From contig JBAXGN010000013.1 in the NCBI GenBank assembly GCA_037139415.1, positions 1-63,923 of the forward strand: 63,923 bases of DNA. The letters are read 5' to 3'. This document shows, piece after piece, positions 53,460-62,215 of the stretch. Every line of letters begins with the position of its first letter. Position 1 is the first letter of the stretch. The translations under genes were made by a program, and so were the position numbers. The stretch comes from Verrucomicrobiota bacterium. Its GTDB lineage: Bacteria > Verrucomicrobiota > Verrucomicrobiia > Limisphaerales > Fontisphaeraceae. The notes under the pieces were generated by a model. It was not told the DNA's origin. It searched no databases and saw only the letters and a program-made list of their open reading frames with translations.

Positions 53460-53592
53460 CTCTTCGCATCAAAACATATGAAGCCCCGTCCGACGCGGCA
53501 TAGCAGCCTGCCTCATGTCGAGGGATAAAATATCAGGAAAACATTCCTGACTGGGAGCCGATCTGTTTGAGGTGGTTTTTCATACCCGCAAT

Positions 53593-54354
53593 TCAAGGCT
53601 TTGAGATAAATCGGAATTGCGATTTTTCGATCCAACCTGAATCCCCCGAGCTGGTGTGGATAAAAATGTAATCTCCACGAATAGACTGTCCACCGGCCAT
53701 TTCGCCCGCAGCAAGGCGCGTGTTAATCTGCGCGTGACGCGTAGGGGTCAGGCGCAATGGCGTGTCGGAGGACAAAACTACTCCGAGATCGGTTCGCGTG
53801 TGAACACCCACCATCCCGGGAATCGTCAGCAAGAACAATCCGAATCCAACGGCGGCGAGGGACTGAGTCCAAGCTGATCGGCGCCAACCAAGGAAAACCG
53901 GCAGTCCAAAGGCCAAGGTAACCGCCAGCCAGAAACTAACCGTGGCCGTCCACCCCCACGCGTCCACCGGCAACCAAGTGGAGAATCTCTCCCACCACCT
54001 TAGCGGCGCTGCAGCAAGTTGCGCCGTCCGACGGGCATGGCGCAGACTGGCACCAGCATCCGCATCAAATGGATTGATCCACAAAGCCCGTTCCCAAGCC
54101 AGGATTGCTTCTCCGAAATGACTGCCTTGCCATTCAGCATTTCCGAGATTGCGCCATGCCTCGGCAGAGGGCTTGCGTTTGAGTTCGTCATTAAACTGTC
54201 TCGCAGCCTCCGCGAAGTCCCGCGCCTCATAAGCCGCGCAACCTCTTTCAAATGTATTGGTACTGTGCTGGGATTCAGAAGCAGAAATCTGCCAGACCGC
54301 GACTGCGAACAGGATGACGATACCACGGGTGAAGTGTGAGCAACGGATTATCAT
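53593..54354 (-). CDS. BatE-like TPR and SH3-type membrane protein
   Basis: Start at the ATG at 54354, overlapping the batD stop by four bases (ATGA); 253 residues. Signal peptide (GIVILFAVAVWQISA), TPR-like helices (FERGCAAYEARDFAEAARQF; NLGNAEWQGSHFGEAILAWE), two membrane helices (WTATVSFWLAVTLAFGLPVF; AVGFGLFLLTIPGMVGV) and a C-terminal SH3-like domain (LTPTRHAQINTRLAAGEMAG, SGWIEKSQ). This layout is that of BatE, last gene of Bat operons. Confidence 0.82.
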   Translation of the reverse strand: MIIRCSHFTRGIVILFAVAVWQISASESQHSTNTFERGCAAYEARDFAEAARQFNDELKRKPSAEAWRNLGNAEWQGSHFGEAILAWERALWINPFDADAGASLRHARRTAQLAAAPLRWWERFSTWLPVDAWGWTATVSFWLAVTLAFGLPVFLGWRRSAWTQSLAAVGFGLFLLTIPGMVGVHTRTDLGVVLSSDTPLRLTPTRHAQINTRLAAGEMAGGQSIRGDYIFIHTSSGDSGWIEKSQFRFISKP

Positions 54355-56180
54355 AGCCGCCTCCGCAATGCTGCGAGCAATATCTCCAATTCCGGTTGAA
54401 GCCACCACAGCGTTTTCGGGTTGGGTACTTTGCCCTTGAAAGTCACCTCCTCCGCTAGGGTGAACAACTGGCGCACCAGGTTGCCTGACTGACCCTCCCG
54501 CTCTTCGCACGGTAAAACGCCGAGCACATCGTCGCACACCAACGCTTCCGGACTGGCCTGCAAATGGGGAGCGCAAGCTGTGCGTAGCGCCGCCACCGCC
54601 GCCATGGTGAACGCCGTCGCATCGCCATCAGCCGCAGCGCGCCGCCATTGCCGTGTTTGCCTTCGGAGTTCGCCACGGGCCCTGGCAAAACGGACAATCT
54701 CTGGATGCGCGGCCAGAAAACGGCGGCGACGTTCCCACCAGCATGCGCCCGTCAGCACGCCCCCCAGGAGAAGTTGGAGCATCCAAAAGGAGGTGCGCTG
54801 CTGCGTCGGCACCAACCCGGCTGTAAAATGAACCGGGCGGCTCGCCATTCTTCCCAAGCCCTCCGACGCGTGCTCATCCGGTGCGCCAGAGGTTGCACTT
54901 GTGGCGTTCGATATTTGTCCCATCGTGCGTGCTCCGGCGGACGGCAGCACCAGAACTGGGATCGCAGGAATCGTCAGATCCACGAAGCTAGTCCTTTGCG
55001 GATCGAAGTAGCTGAACGGAATCCTGGGCGTGTCCGTCATTCCAGGATTCAGCGGAATCAAAGTGTAATAAAACACGTTGCTGCCACGCTGCCTGATGGT
55101 TGGCGGCGAATTGCCATCCGGCATGGTGTTTAGAACCCGCCAACCCGGCGCGTGAGCAATACCGGGCGGAATCAGGCGCCCAAGGTTTCCCTCCCCACGG
55201 ACAGCAACGGATAGTACGAGGGGATCACCCGCATGGACTTCACGAGTTGCGGGTCTCGGCGACGCTCCCATAGACTGTCCGATCAATCCAGTGAATCCAG
55301 GGAGCGCACCGCCCGGAAGGTGCCTGACCACAATCTCTACTGACCCGGATTCCAAAAAGGGGCGAAAGCCTGGCAGCAGGACGCTTTGCGGATCGGTGGT
55401 TGGCCGGCGTTCCACAAAAGCCTGGGCACTCATCGGGAGCCGGCCTTCACGGATGGGAATGGCGATGACTTCCTCGATTAGCGCTGAAACACTATGTCCA
55501 TTGTGTGTGCGCAACTCGCGTCGCTGAGAACCCGGAACTCGATCAAAGAGGAACGCATCGCCCAACGCTTTCGGATCCACCAGACCTAATACGCTGCTGT
55601 CTCCCGGATCCAGCACCACGATTTTCAAAGGAATTGCCTGGCCAACGAAGCAATCGCCCTCTGGAATTTCGAGATGCAAGGAGGCAGGCCGTCGGGCCTC
55701 GGGTGAACCAGGAGCGACCACCGTGAGCGTCCGTGACGGAACGGTGATCCGCCGGTTCCCAACAACAACGGTAAAGGGAGCAATGGTAAACGAGCCTTCC
55801 GCGTGCGCGATGATCCGATAGTTGAACGTGGCCTGATATTGAGCGGTCTGCCCTTTGGTTATAAACGATTTTCCGACACCACTTTTCTGGAGTTTGAGAT
55901 CCTTCGGAATGGGAATAGGGTCCGGCAAGTCCACCGCTTCCGGTTCGGCCGTGACCACCACGCGATAGAATGCCGGTTCGCGCATGGCAATTACCAGCGG
56001 ATCAAATCCCGCATCCGCCACCACATTTGACTCCCCTTGCGCCTGCCGCAGCAATTGTGCCATGGCAGCATTGAGCGGCGGATCGGCAGGGTGAGCGGCT
56101 TGGCTTTGCGAGCGGGCCGGGGCACCCAGCAGTAGCAGGCTGGCGGCAAAAGACATAACGTGTCGTGCAATCATGTTCAT
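54351..56180 (-). CDS. batD: BatD-like protein
   Basis: Start at the ATG at 56180, overlapping the preceding stop by one base (TGATG); 609 residues. Signal peptide (HVMSFAASLLLLGAPARS), several beta-sandwich domains (GQTAQYQATFNYRIIAHAEG, SLHLEIPEGDCFVGQAIPLK, HAGDPLVLSVAVRGEGNLG) and one membrane helix near 470 (LLLGGVLTGACWW) followed by a cytoplasmic helical tail. Fits the BatD family (oxygen-tolerance operon), thought to be a periplasmic-facing partner of BatA/BatB. Biochemical role not established. Confidence 0.88.
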   Translation of the reverse strand: MNMIARHVMSFAASLLLLGAPARSQSQAAHPADPPLNAAMAQLLRQAQGESNVVADAGFDPLVIAMREPAFYRVVVTAEPEAVDLPDPIPIPKDLKLQKSGVGKSFITKGQTAQYQATFNYRIIAHAEGSFTIAPFTVVVGNRRITVPSRTLTVVAPGSPEARRPASLHLEIPEGDCFVGQAIPLKIVVLDPGDSSVLGLVDPKALGDAFLFDRVPGSQRRELRTHNGHSVSALIEEVIAIPIREGRLPMSAQAFVERRPTTDPQSVLLPGFRPFLESGSVEIVVRHLPGGALPGFTGLIGQSMGASPRPATREVHAGDPLVLSVAVRGEGNLGRLIPPGIAHAPGWRVLNTMPDGNSPPTIRQRGSNVFYYTLIPLNPGMTDTPRIPFSYFDPQRTSFVDLTIPAIPVLVLPSAGARTMGQISNATSATSGAPDEHASEGLGRMASRPVHFTAGLVPTQQRTSFWMLQLLLGGVLTGACWWERRRRFLAAHPEIVRFARARGELRRQTRQWRRAAADGDATAFTMAAVAALRTACAPHLQASPEALVCDDVLGVLPCEEREGQSGNLVRQLFTLAEEVTFKGKVPNPKTLWWLQPELEILLAALRRRL

Positions 56181-58135
56181 CACCAAGTGCGGCCCGCGCG
56201 GTTTTGACGGTCATTCGGCAAATTGCCGGTGGAATATTGGCGGCTTAAATCCAAGCGGAGTGAGGAAAGCAGCCGCATGGCTTCTTCCGGGGTAAGCACC
56301 ATTTCCTTGCCATTTTCCCCCTTGTGCTCCTGCTCATCCGGTTTGGACGACTGGCTCGGGTCCTTTGACGCATCATCATCCGCACCGTGTTCCCCCCTGC
56401 TCTCTTCCGGCGGCAAGCGGCGCTTGAGTGCATCCAATCGTTGCTGCAATTCCATTTTCTTGGCATCAACCGCGTCGCGAATCTCCTGAATTTTCCATCG
56501 CTCCTTCGTCAGTTCTTCAATGTGCAGATCCACAATCCCGGCATTAATCCTGGCATTTTCGTAACCAATTCGTAGTTCCAACGCACTCTTGAAGTCATCT
56601 GCCGCGCGTTGCCAGCGCTGCAGCACCATCCCATAAGTATCCGCGCTGCCTTTGACGGCATCCAATGTCTGCCTGAGACTCTTGACCGTCGCGCGGCCCA
56701 TTCGGTAGGCCGACACTGCCGCCCGCAAATCGCTTCCCGCCAAAGCGGCATCCGCCGTCTTGATGGCTGAATCGGCGGATAGAATCCCCTGTTCGCTCCG
56801 GGTTTCCAAATCGCCAGCAGTCGGGGTTCCTTTTAAAACCTCCTGGGCAGCACGAAACCGCACCTGGCCCAGATTGTAGAGCGCCAATGGTTGTACCGTC
56901 GCGTCGTTGCTGGTGACGGCTGCATTGATTGCGGCTTCAGCCTCGCGCCACCGGCCTTCGCGCAAGCTTTGGGTGCCGCAGTTGAACAAGGTTCGTGGTG
57001 ATCGCGACAGTTCCGTTCCCTTCCCGGCGCCTTGCGCTGCCAGCACGCATCCAAACACGATTACAATTGATGCCTGGAGGCCCGGTGCCGGATGGCGCTG
57101 CAGGGCAACGTTTTTCTGTTCCCGGCGACGCGTACCAAGTAATGATTCGCCAATCATTAAGATCAGCAACAAGCCCACCGGAATGTGAAAATGATCCACG
57201 CCCTCCCGCCGGGTGGTCACTAATCGTGCGAACCCCTCCGCACCCTCTAATGCCAGGCGAACATGCTCCAAACCATCGCTCAACGTACCCAGCGGTTGGT
57301 AGCTCCCGTGCGTAACTTCCGCAATCGCGCGCAACGTCGGTTCATCGAGCCGACTGAGTACAGGTTGCTCCTGTTCATTGCGCAAAATTTCCCGCCCACC
57401 TGCCGCACTCGTGACGAATATTTCGCTGCCCGTCGGGGTGCCCACACCGACGGTGAAGATGATCACATTTTTTGCCGCCAACTCCTTCGCCCGGGCCACG
57501 CTGGCTTTTTCCAGGTCTTCGCCGTCGGAAACCAAAATGAGAATTTTCCGCCGCCCGTTTTTCTCCACCGCCGAAAACCCCTCGTTCAAGGCACGACCAA
57601 TGTCCGTTCCTGGCACTGGAATAGTCCGCTCGTCCACGGCTTGCAAGGCATCGCGAAACTCCTCGTAGTCAAACGTCAGCGGGCACTGCAAAAACGCTTG
57701 TCCGGCGAACGCCACCAGACTTACACGCCCGCGGCCAAAGTGTTGCACGAACTCCTGGATTGCCAATTTTGCCCGGGTGAGGCGGTTGGGGCTCACGTCC
57801 GTCGCCAGCATGCTTCGCGAACAATCGAGCAGAAACACCACATCTTCGCCAAGGGATTCGGCTTGCTCCGTTTGCTCCCCCCACTGTGGCCGCGCGAGCG
57901 CAAGGCCAAACACGAAGACCATCATAATCTGCAGTCCATGCTTGATGCATCGCCGCGCCGGACTGTGTGAACTCAGCATCACCTTAAGTGCTTCCGGCAC
58001 TGCCAGCCGTGTAAGTTGTCGGCGGCGGACCCGGCTGGCGTAAAGCTGAAGCAACCCCAGCAACAGCGGCGCGATCAGCGCCACCCAGAGCCAGACGGGC
58101 GCTCCGAAATGCGGATTGGTGAAGGCGCCGGTCAT
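56180..58135 (-). CDS. BatB-BatC fusion: VWA domain plus TPR-like region
   Basis: 651 residues. Two N-terminal membrane helices (VWLWVALIAPLLLGLLQLYA; IMMVFVFGLALARP) bracket a short basic segment, then a VWA domain with MIDAS motif DCSRS (in VVFLLDCSRSMLATD), PGTDIG and SDGED. A third helix lies near 320 (IPVGLLLILMIGESLLG). From ~385 onward the protein is helical and TPR-like (LFNCGTQSLREGRWREAEAA, ALYNLGQVRFRAAQEVL), ending in a charged low-complexity tail, as expected of BatC. In many bacteria these are two genes; here they form one reading frame. Starts one base after the batA stop. Confidence 0.87.
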   Translation of the reverse strand: MTGAFTNPHFGAPVWLWVALIAPLLLGLLQLYASRVRRRQLTRLAVPEALKVMLSSHSPARRCIKHGLQIMMVFVFGLALARPQWGEQTEQAESLGEDVVFLLDCSRSMLATDVSPNRLTRAKLAIQEFVQHFGRGRVSLVAFAGQAFLQCPLTFDYEEFRDALQAVDERTIPVPGTDIGRALNEGFSAVEKNGRRKILILVSDGEDLEKASVARAKELAAKNVIIFTVGVGTPTGSEIFVTSAAGGREILRNEQEQPVLSRLDEPTLRAIAEVTHGSYQPLGTLSDGLEHVRLALEGAEGFARLVTTRREGVDHFHIPVGLLLILMIGESLLGTRRREQKNVALQRHPAPGLQASIVIVFGCVLAAQGAGKGTELSRSPRTLFNCGTQSLREGRWREAEAAINAAVTSNDATVQPLALYNLGQVRFRAAQEVLKGTPTAGDLETRSEQGILSADSAIKTADAALAGSDLRAAVSAYRMGRATVKSLRQTLDAVKGSADTYGMVLQRWQRAADDFKSALELRIGYENARINAGIVDLHIEELTKERWKIQEIRDAVDAKKMELQQRLDALKRRLPPEESRGEHGADDDASKDPSQSSKPDEQEHKGENGKEMVLTPEEAMRLLSSLRLDLSRQYSTGNLPNDRQNRAGRTW

Positions 58136-58136
58136 A

Positions 58137-59177
58137 TCATGGAACGCGTCGCAGCCAGGTGGCTGCCAGGAATAGCTCCAAGGACAGCGTCGCCATGGCC
58201 GTTAACAGTGGCCATTGGAACAACGTGGTATGGCGCGTGTAACGGCGCAGCTTCACTTCCGTTTTTTCCAGTCGGTCAATTTCGTTGTAGATGCCAGTTA
58301 GTTCAGCGCGGTTGGTCGCGCGGTACTTCCGCCCTCGCGTAATGCGGGCCATTTGGTCGAGCACCTGGTAGTTGGCTGGCCGCAGCGTGATGGTGGGGAG
58401 GATCTCACCTTGCGGACCAAGCCGCAATTTACCGGTCGTGGGCTCAAATGCCGGCAAGGGGCACGCCGCTTCCTGGCCAATTCCGATCGTATAAATCTTC
58501 ACTCCCAGCGCCGCCGCCAGATCGGCGGCCGGGACCGGATTGATCTCGCCGGTGTTGTTGTCCCCGTCGGTCAACAGGATGATGATCCGGCTTTTGCTAT
58601 TCTTGATTCCCGCCATCCGCTTGACCGCCGCTGCTGTGGCGTCGCCAATGCCAGTGCCCAGATCTTGAATGGATCCGATATGGATGCGCTCGAGATTCTG
58701 CACCAACCATTCATGATCCAGAGTGAGCGGGCTGACCGAGTAAGGCAACGCGGAGAAGATGATAAGCCCTATACGATCGCCCTGGCGACGCTCGATAAAA
58801 TCCCGCAACACCGATCGGGCAACGTCGAAACGGGTGACATGCTCCGCAGGCTGTCCCATGTCCAGCGCCATCATGGACCACGACACATCGAGCAACAGCA
58901 TGATATCGACGCCGCTGGATTGATTTTCGGTCTGCTCGTGGGCCGCGCGTGGACCAGCCAGGGTTATGATGACCAAGGCGGAAGCCAGCAGTCGGAGAAA
59001 GATCCGCAATCGGCCTGGACCAGACCGGGCCGGACGGCTGACTGTCCGGATTAGTTCAACACTGGGAAAGCGCAATGCGGATAGATGCCCATTGCGACCA
59101 AGCAATACTGCATAGATCGGCAGCAACACCAGCAGTCCCAACAACCACGGATATTGAAACTCAAAGGCGCTGTTCAT
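58137..59177 (-). CDS. batA: BatA-like VWA membrane protein
   Basis: The ATG at 59177 (MNSAFEFQYPWLLGLLVLLP) gives 346 residues; the open frame runs further upstream inside the DUF4381 gene. Layout: N-terminal helix, basic loop, second helix (IFLRLLASALVIITLAGP), VWA domain with MIDAS DVSWS and TDGDNNTGEINP, and a C-terminal helix (LLTAMATLSLELFLAATWL). BatA is an inner-membrane VWA protein of the MoxR-Bat system. Confidence 0.9.
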   Translation of the reverse strand: MNSAFEFQYPWLLGLLVLLPIYAVLLGRNGHLSALRFPSVELIRTVSRPARSGPGRLRIFLRLLASALVIITLAGPRAAHEQTENQSSGVDIMLLLDVSWSMMALDMGQPAEHVTRFDVARSVLRDFIERRQGDRIGLIIFSALPYSVSPLTLDHEWLVQNLERIHIGSIQDLGTGIGDATAAAVKRMAGIKNSKSRIIILLTDGDNNTGEINPVPAADLAAALGVKIYTIGIGQEAACPLPAFEPTTGKLRLGPQGEILPTITLRPANYQVLDQMARITRGRKYRATNRAELTGIYNEIDRLEKTEVKLRRYTRHTTLFQWPLLTAMATLSLELFLAATWLRRVP

Positions 59178-59730
59178 GGGTGAGTGGCGGTGTGTCTTGG
59201 CGTTTGACTCGCGCTGTTTCGATCTTGCCAACCACAAGGAGCGCATCGGCCACCAGCCGGGGAGAGGTTGCCCGATTCCTGGCATCGAATTGACGCCGCT
59301 CGCACTGCCGGAGCAGCGCGGTAATGTCATCCTTCAATTCAACCGTCAATGATGACTGCTGGCTCAATTGCCCGGCAATTTCGTCCGCAGTCAATTCTCC
59401 ACGCGGCAACATGGGGATGACGGCCGGGAGATAATGACGCAACGTTTGGAGAACCGAGCCGGCCAGCGCACTGCCATCCGGTTCAAACTCCAGCTTCCGC
59501 AAGGCTTCGCGAGCAATGTCTGCGGGTGATGGCGTCACCACCGAACGCGTGCCCCGACACCACCAGACCACGGTCGCTAAGACCAATAACGACAGCAGAC
59601 CCACCAGCAAGATTGCGCCGCCGTACTGTTCCCAGATCGTGGGCGGCAACAATTCCTCAATCGGCCGCAAGTCAGGAAGCGTACTCCCAAATAACGGTAA
59701 GCGGGCAAGATGGTCGGCAAGTGCAGGCAT
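59161..59730 (-). CDS. DUF4381-like membrane protein of the Bat operon
   Basis: 189 residues with one membrane helix (YGGAILLVGLLSLLVLATVV) and a cytoplasmic helical domain (ADIAREALRKLEFEPDGSAL, ADEIAGQLSQQSSLTVELKD). Position between the DUF58 gene and batA is the standard place for the DUF4381 component. Overlaps batA by 17 bases. Confidence 0.82.
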   Translation of the reverse strand: MPALADHLARLPLFGSTLPDLRPIEELLPPTIWEQYGGAILLVGLLSLLVLATVVWWCRGTRSVVTPSPADIAREALRKLEFEPDGSALAGSVLQTLRHYLPAVIPMLPRGELTADEIAGQLSQQSSLTVELKDDITALLRQCERRQFDARNRATSPRLVADALLVVGKIETARVKRQDTPPLTHEQRL

Positions 59731-59732
59731 GT

Positions 59733-60632
59733 TCAGGCCCGGCGCCAGCGGCGGTGTTCAAAAAAATGCTGCAACATGGTCGCAAATGGCCGGTCGGTTG
59801 CGAGCCGAAGCGTGTCCACTCCCTCCCGCTGCAGAGCGAGATCAAGGGCCGCGAGGCGCTGCGAATTGGAGTTCGCGTACTGCTCACGGATGTCGGTGCG
59901 TGCCAGGTTGACCTCCAGTATCTCCCCGGTTTCTGCATCCTCAAAACGGGCGATCCCCACCTCTGGCAGCGCTATTTCACACGGGTCATACAGGTGCAGA
60001 CACACCAGATCATGGCGTGCGTTGGCCTGCCCCAGCGCTTGGGTTAGTTCGTGATCCAGCGGACAAAGGCAGTCACTGACCAGAATGGCCATCGAGCGAT
60101 GCGTGAGCCAGTGAAGCATCGCCCGCAGGGCCCCGGTGGGATTCGTTCCGCGATGCGCTGGCTGAAAAAAGAGCATCTCCCGCAGCACGCGCAACAGGTG
60201 ACTCCGTCCCTTGGCCGGCGGGAGAAATAATTCCACCTCATTCGTGAACAGCAGCAACCCAACCTTGTCACCGCAGCGCGCCGCAGCAAACGCCAGCGTT
60301 CCGGCCACCTCGGTCGCCAGCCGACGTTTGCTGCGGTTGGCGGACCCAAATTCTCCGGAAGCAGACACGTCCACGAGCAGGATCAGGCTGAATTCCCGCT
60401 CCTCGCGATATCGCTTCACAAAAGGTCGTCCGAGCCGATGTGTGACATTCCAATCAATGTGGCGTACATCGTCGCCGGGTGCATAATCCCGCAAATCCTC
60501 AAAATCCATGCCCCGCCCTTTGAACGAACTTAGATACGCGCCCACCATGGTGTCATTCGCCAAGCGATTGACCGCGACCTCCACCTGATGCACGGTCTGA
60601 ATGAGTTCGTTGATGGGGAGCGCATCATTCAT
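59733..60632 (-). CDS. DUF58-domain protein
   Basis: 299 residues. Contains the family hallmark RGMDFEDLRDYAPGDDVRHI then DWNVTHRLGRPFVKRYREER, followed by a VWA-like domain (LILLVDVSASGEFGS). DUF58 proteins act with MoxR ATPases, presumably in assembly or quality control of envelope complexes. Start codon overlaps the moxR stop by four bases (ATGA). Confidence 0.92.
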   Translation of the reverse strand: MNDALPINELIQTVHQVEVAVNRLANDTMVGAYLSSFKGRGMDFEDLRDYAPGDDVRHIDWNVTHRLGRPFVKRYREEREFSLILLVDVSASGEFGSANRSKRRLATEVAGTLAFAAARCGDKVGLLLFTNEVELFLPPAKGRSHLLRVLREMLFFQPAHRGTNPTGALRAMLHWLTHRSMAILVSDCLCPLDHELTQALGQANARHDLVCLHLYDPCEIALPEVGIARFEDAETGEILEVNLARTDIREQYANSNSQRLAALDLALQREGVDTLRLATDRPFATMLQHFFEHRRWRRA

Positions 60633-61687
60633 GGTACCGGAATTGTGTTGAAGAGGGTTTTGATAATGGCATCGCTGGTCATTCCCCGTGAATCCGCTTC
60701 ATAGGACAGGATGACGCGATGTCGCAGCACGTCAGGCCCAATCGTCTTCACATCCTGTGGTATCACATAGCCACGACCTTGCAGCAGCGCCCAAGCCTTG
60801 GCCGCCAGCGTCAAGGCGATGGTGGCGCGCGGTGACGCGCCAAACTGAATCAGATGCTTGAGATCGAGCTTGTAGTCAGCCGGGTTACGCGTGGCGAACA
60901 CCACCTTCACGATGTAATTGCGCACCTCGTCATGCACCTGGATCGCATCCACCAAATCGCGCACGCGAAGGATTTCGTCCAACGTCACCACGGGGCGCGC
61001 TTTTATGGTTGCCTTCGTGAAGGCCATTGTATCGAGAATCCGCCGCTCTTCCTCAAACGTGGGATAACTGATGACCACTTTTAACATGAACCGATCCACC
61101 TGCGCTTCCGGCAACGGATACGTGCCTTCCTGATCAATCGGATTCTCCGTGGCCAGCACGAGAAATGGATCCGGCAGCGGCAAGGTCTTTCCCCCGAGCG
61201 TCACCTGCCGTTCTTGCATGGCCTCCAGCAGGGCGGATTGCACTTTAGCGGGCGCGCGGTTGATCTCGTCCGCCAGCACCAGATTGGCAAACACGGGGCC
61301 CGGCGTGGCACTGTATTTGCGTTCCTCAGGGTTGTAAATCAGCGTGCCAATGATATCCGCTGGCAGCAGGTCGGGGGTGAACTGTATGCGGCTGAACTCC
61401 GCGTGGATGGCTGCGGCAAGCGTGCGCGCCGCTAGTGTTTTGGCCAGGCCAGGCACGCCCTCTAACAGGATGTGGCCGTTGGCGATCAAGCCCACCAAGA
61501 GCCGATCAACGAGATGTTGCTGGCCCACGATTGCGCACGCAATCTCAGCGCGCAACCGGTTCAGCAACGCTGAGGCTTCAACCAACCGCGACTCCAACTC
61601 CTCCCCGCCCAGTGGCACAGCGGGAGGAACAGACGAAGCTTGCGGCACTTCAATTGCCAAACTAGCTGACGATTCACTTTTTATCAT
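60629..61687 (-). CDS. MoxR-family AAA+ ATPase
   Basis: From the ATG at 61687 the product is 352 residues; a GTG at 61726 in the same frame would add 13, and neither has a clear ribosome site. Walker A is GVPGLAKT, Walker B is LVLADEINRAP, sensor and arginine residues are in LATENPIDQEGTYPLPEAQVDRFML, and the C-terminal lid has FGASPRATIALTLAAKAWAL. First gene of the operon moxR-DUF58-DUF4381-batA-batBC-batD-batE, all with overlapping or near-zero spacing. Confidence 0.93.
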   Translation of the reverse strand: MIKSESSASLAIEVPQASSVPPAVPLGGEELESRLVEASALLNRLRAEIACAIVGQQHLVDRLLVGLIANGHILLEGVPGLAKTLAARTLAAAIHAEFSRIQFTPDLLPADIIGTLIYNPEERKYSATPGPVFANLVLADEINRAPAKVQSALLEAMQERQVTLGGKTLPLPDPFLVLATENPIDQEGTYPLPEAQVDRFMLKVVISYPTFEEERRILDTMAFTKATIKARPVVTLDEILRVRDLVDAIQVHDEVRNYIVKVVFATRNPADYKLDLKHLIQFGASPRATIALTLAAKAWALLQGRGYVIPQDVKTIGPDVLRHRVILSYEADSRGMTSDAIIKTLFNTIPVP

Positions 61688-61926
61688 AGAAAGAGGCGTC
61701 GAATCACGGCTCAATGGTGTACTCACCAGACTTTATGCGTGATGAGGCGGCGTTGAACCAACAGACTGGAAGACGAAAACGGAACAGGCACGAACCGAGA
61801 AGAACACCTTGCGCTGGATTGCCAGCACGAGTGGTCAAAACCGACCTAGTCAAACCATCTCTCATAAACACGCTATTAATTACGATCTTTGGATAGATAA
61901 AAACACATGGGCTTTTAATCACATGC

Positions 61927-61952
61927 GTTTTTCGCGCCTCTGGAAAGGTAGC
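61927..61952 (-). promoter_or_regulatory. Leader motif LM1, copy 3
   Basis: Minus strand reads GGCTACCTTTCCAGAGGCGC then GAAAAAC; 61 bases downstream of the candidate -10 box. Here the start codon is much further downstream (~240 bases). Confidence 0.6.
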
Positions 61953-62013
61953 CAAACACTGTTGACCCACTCATCTGCCTGGCGGATTGAACGCCGAAGC
62001 AAATACTTGATAA

Positions 62014-62042
62014 TACATATAGACATACTTTTGTTTTGTCAA
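62014..62042 (-). promoter_or_regulatory. Candidate promoter of the MoxR-Bat operon
   Basis: Minus-strand -35 TTGACA (62037-62042), 17-base spacer, -10 TATGTA (62014-62019), immediately followed by TTAT. The -35 box is a consensus match, the -10 is weak. Confidence 0.45.
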
Positions 62043-62104
62043 ACCGATTTTGTAATCGTGAACAGAGGCAGGGTGAACGTCACGCCTGCTGACACGAATC
62101 GAAG

Positions 62105-62149
62105 AGCCCCGCACCGGATGGAGAGTGTGGCTTCTCCCGGCGCGGGGCT
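62105..62149. terminator. GC-rich inverted repeat, possible terminator
   Basis: AGCCCCGCaCCGG pairs with CCGGcGCGGGGCT around an ~19-base loop. It lies ~65 bases beyond the stop of the minus-strand gene at 62216. There is no strong T-tract on that strand, so termination is uncertain. Confidence 0.5.
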
Positions 62150-62215
62150 TGTTTGGTGTGCATCCAAAGGGGTGGCACCCCTTGGAAATTCTTGCCGCTA
62201 CCCGCTACACGAACC

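Larger units (their letters stand above)
61688..62215. other. Leader region of the Bat operon and 3' flank of the truncated repeat protein
   Basis: No gene seen. Contains LM1 copy 3 and the promoter of the Bat operon, with a leader of about 300 bases, and the GC-rich inverted repeat at 62105-62149. Confidence 0.55.
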
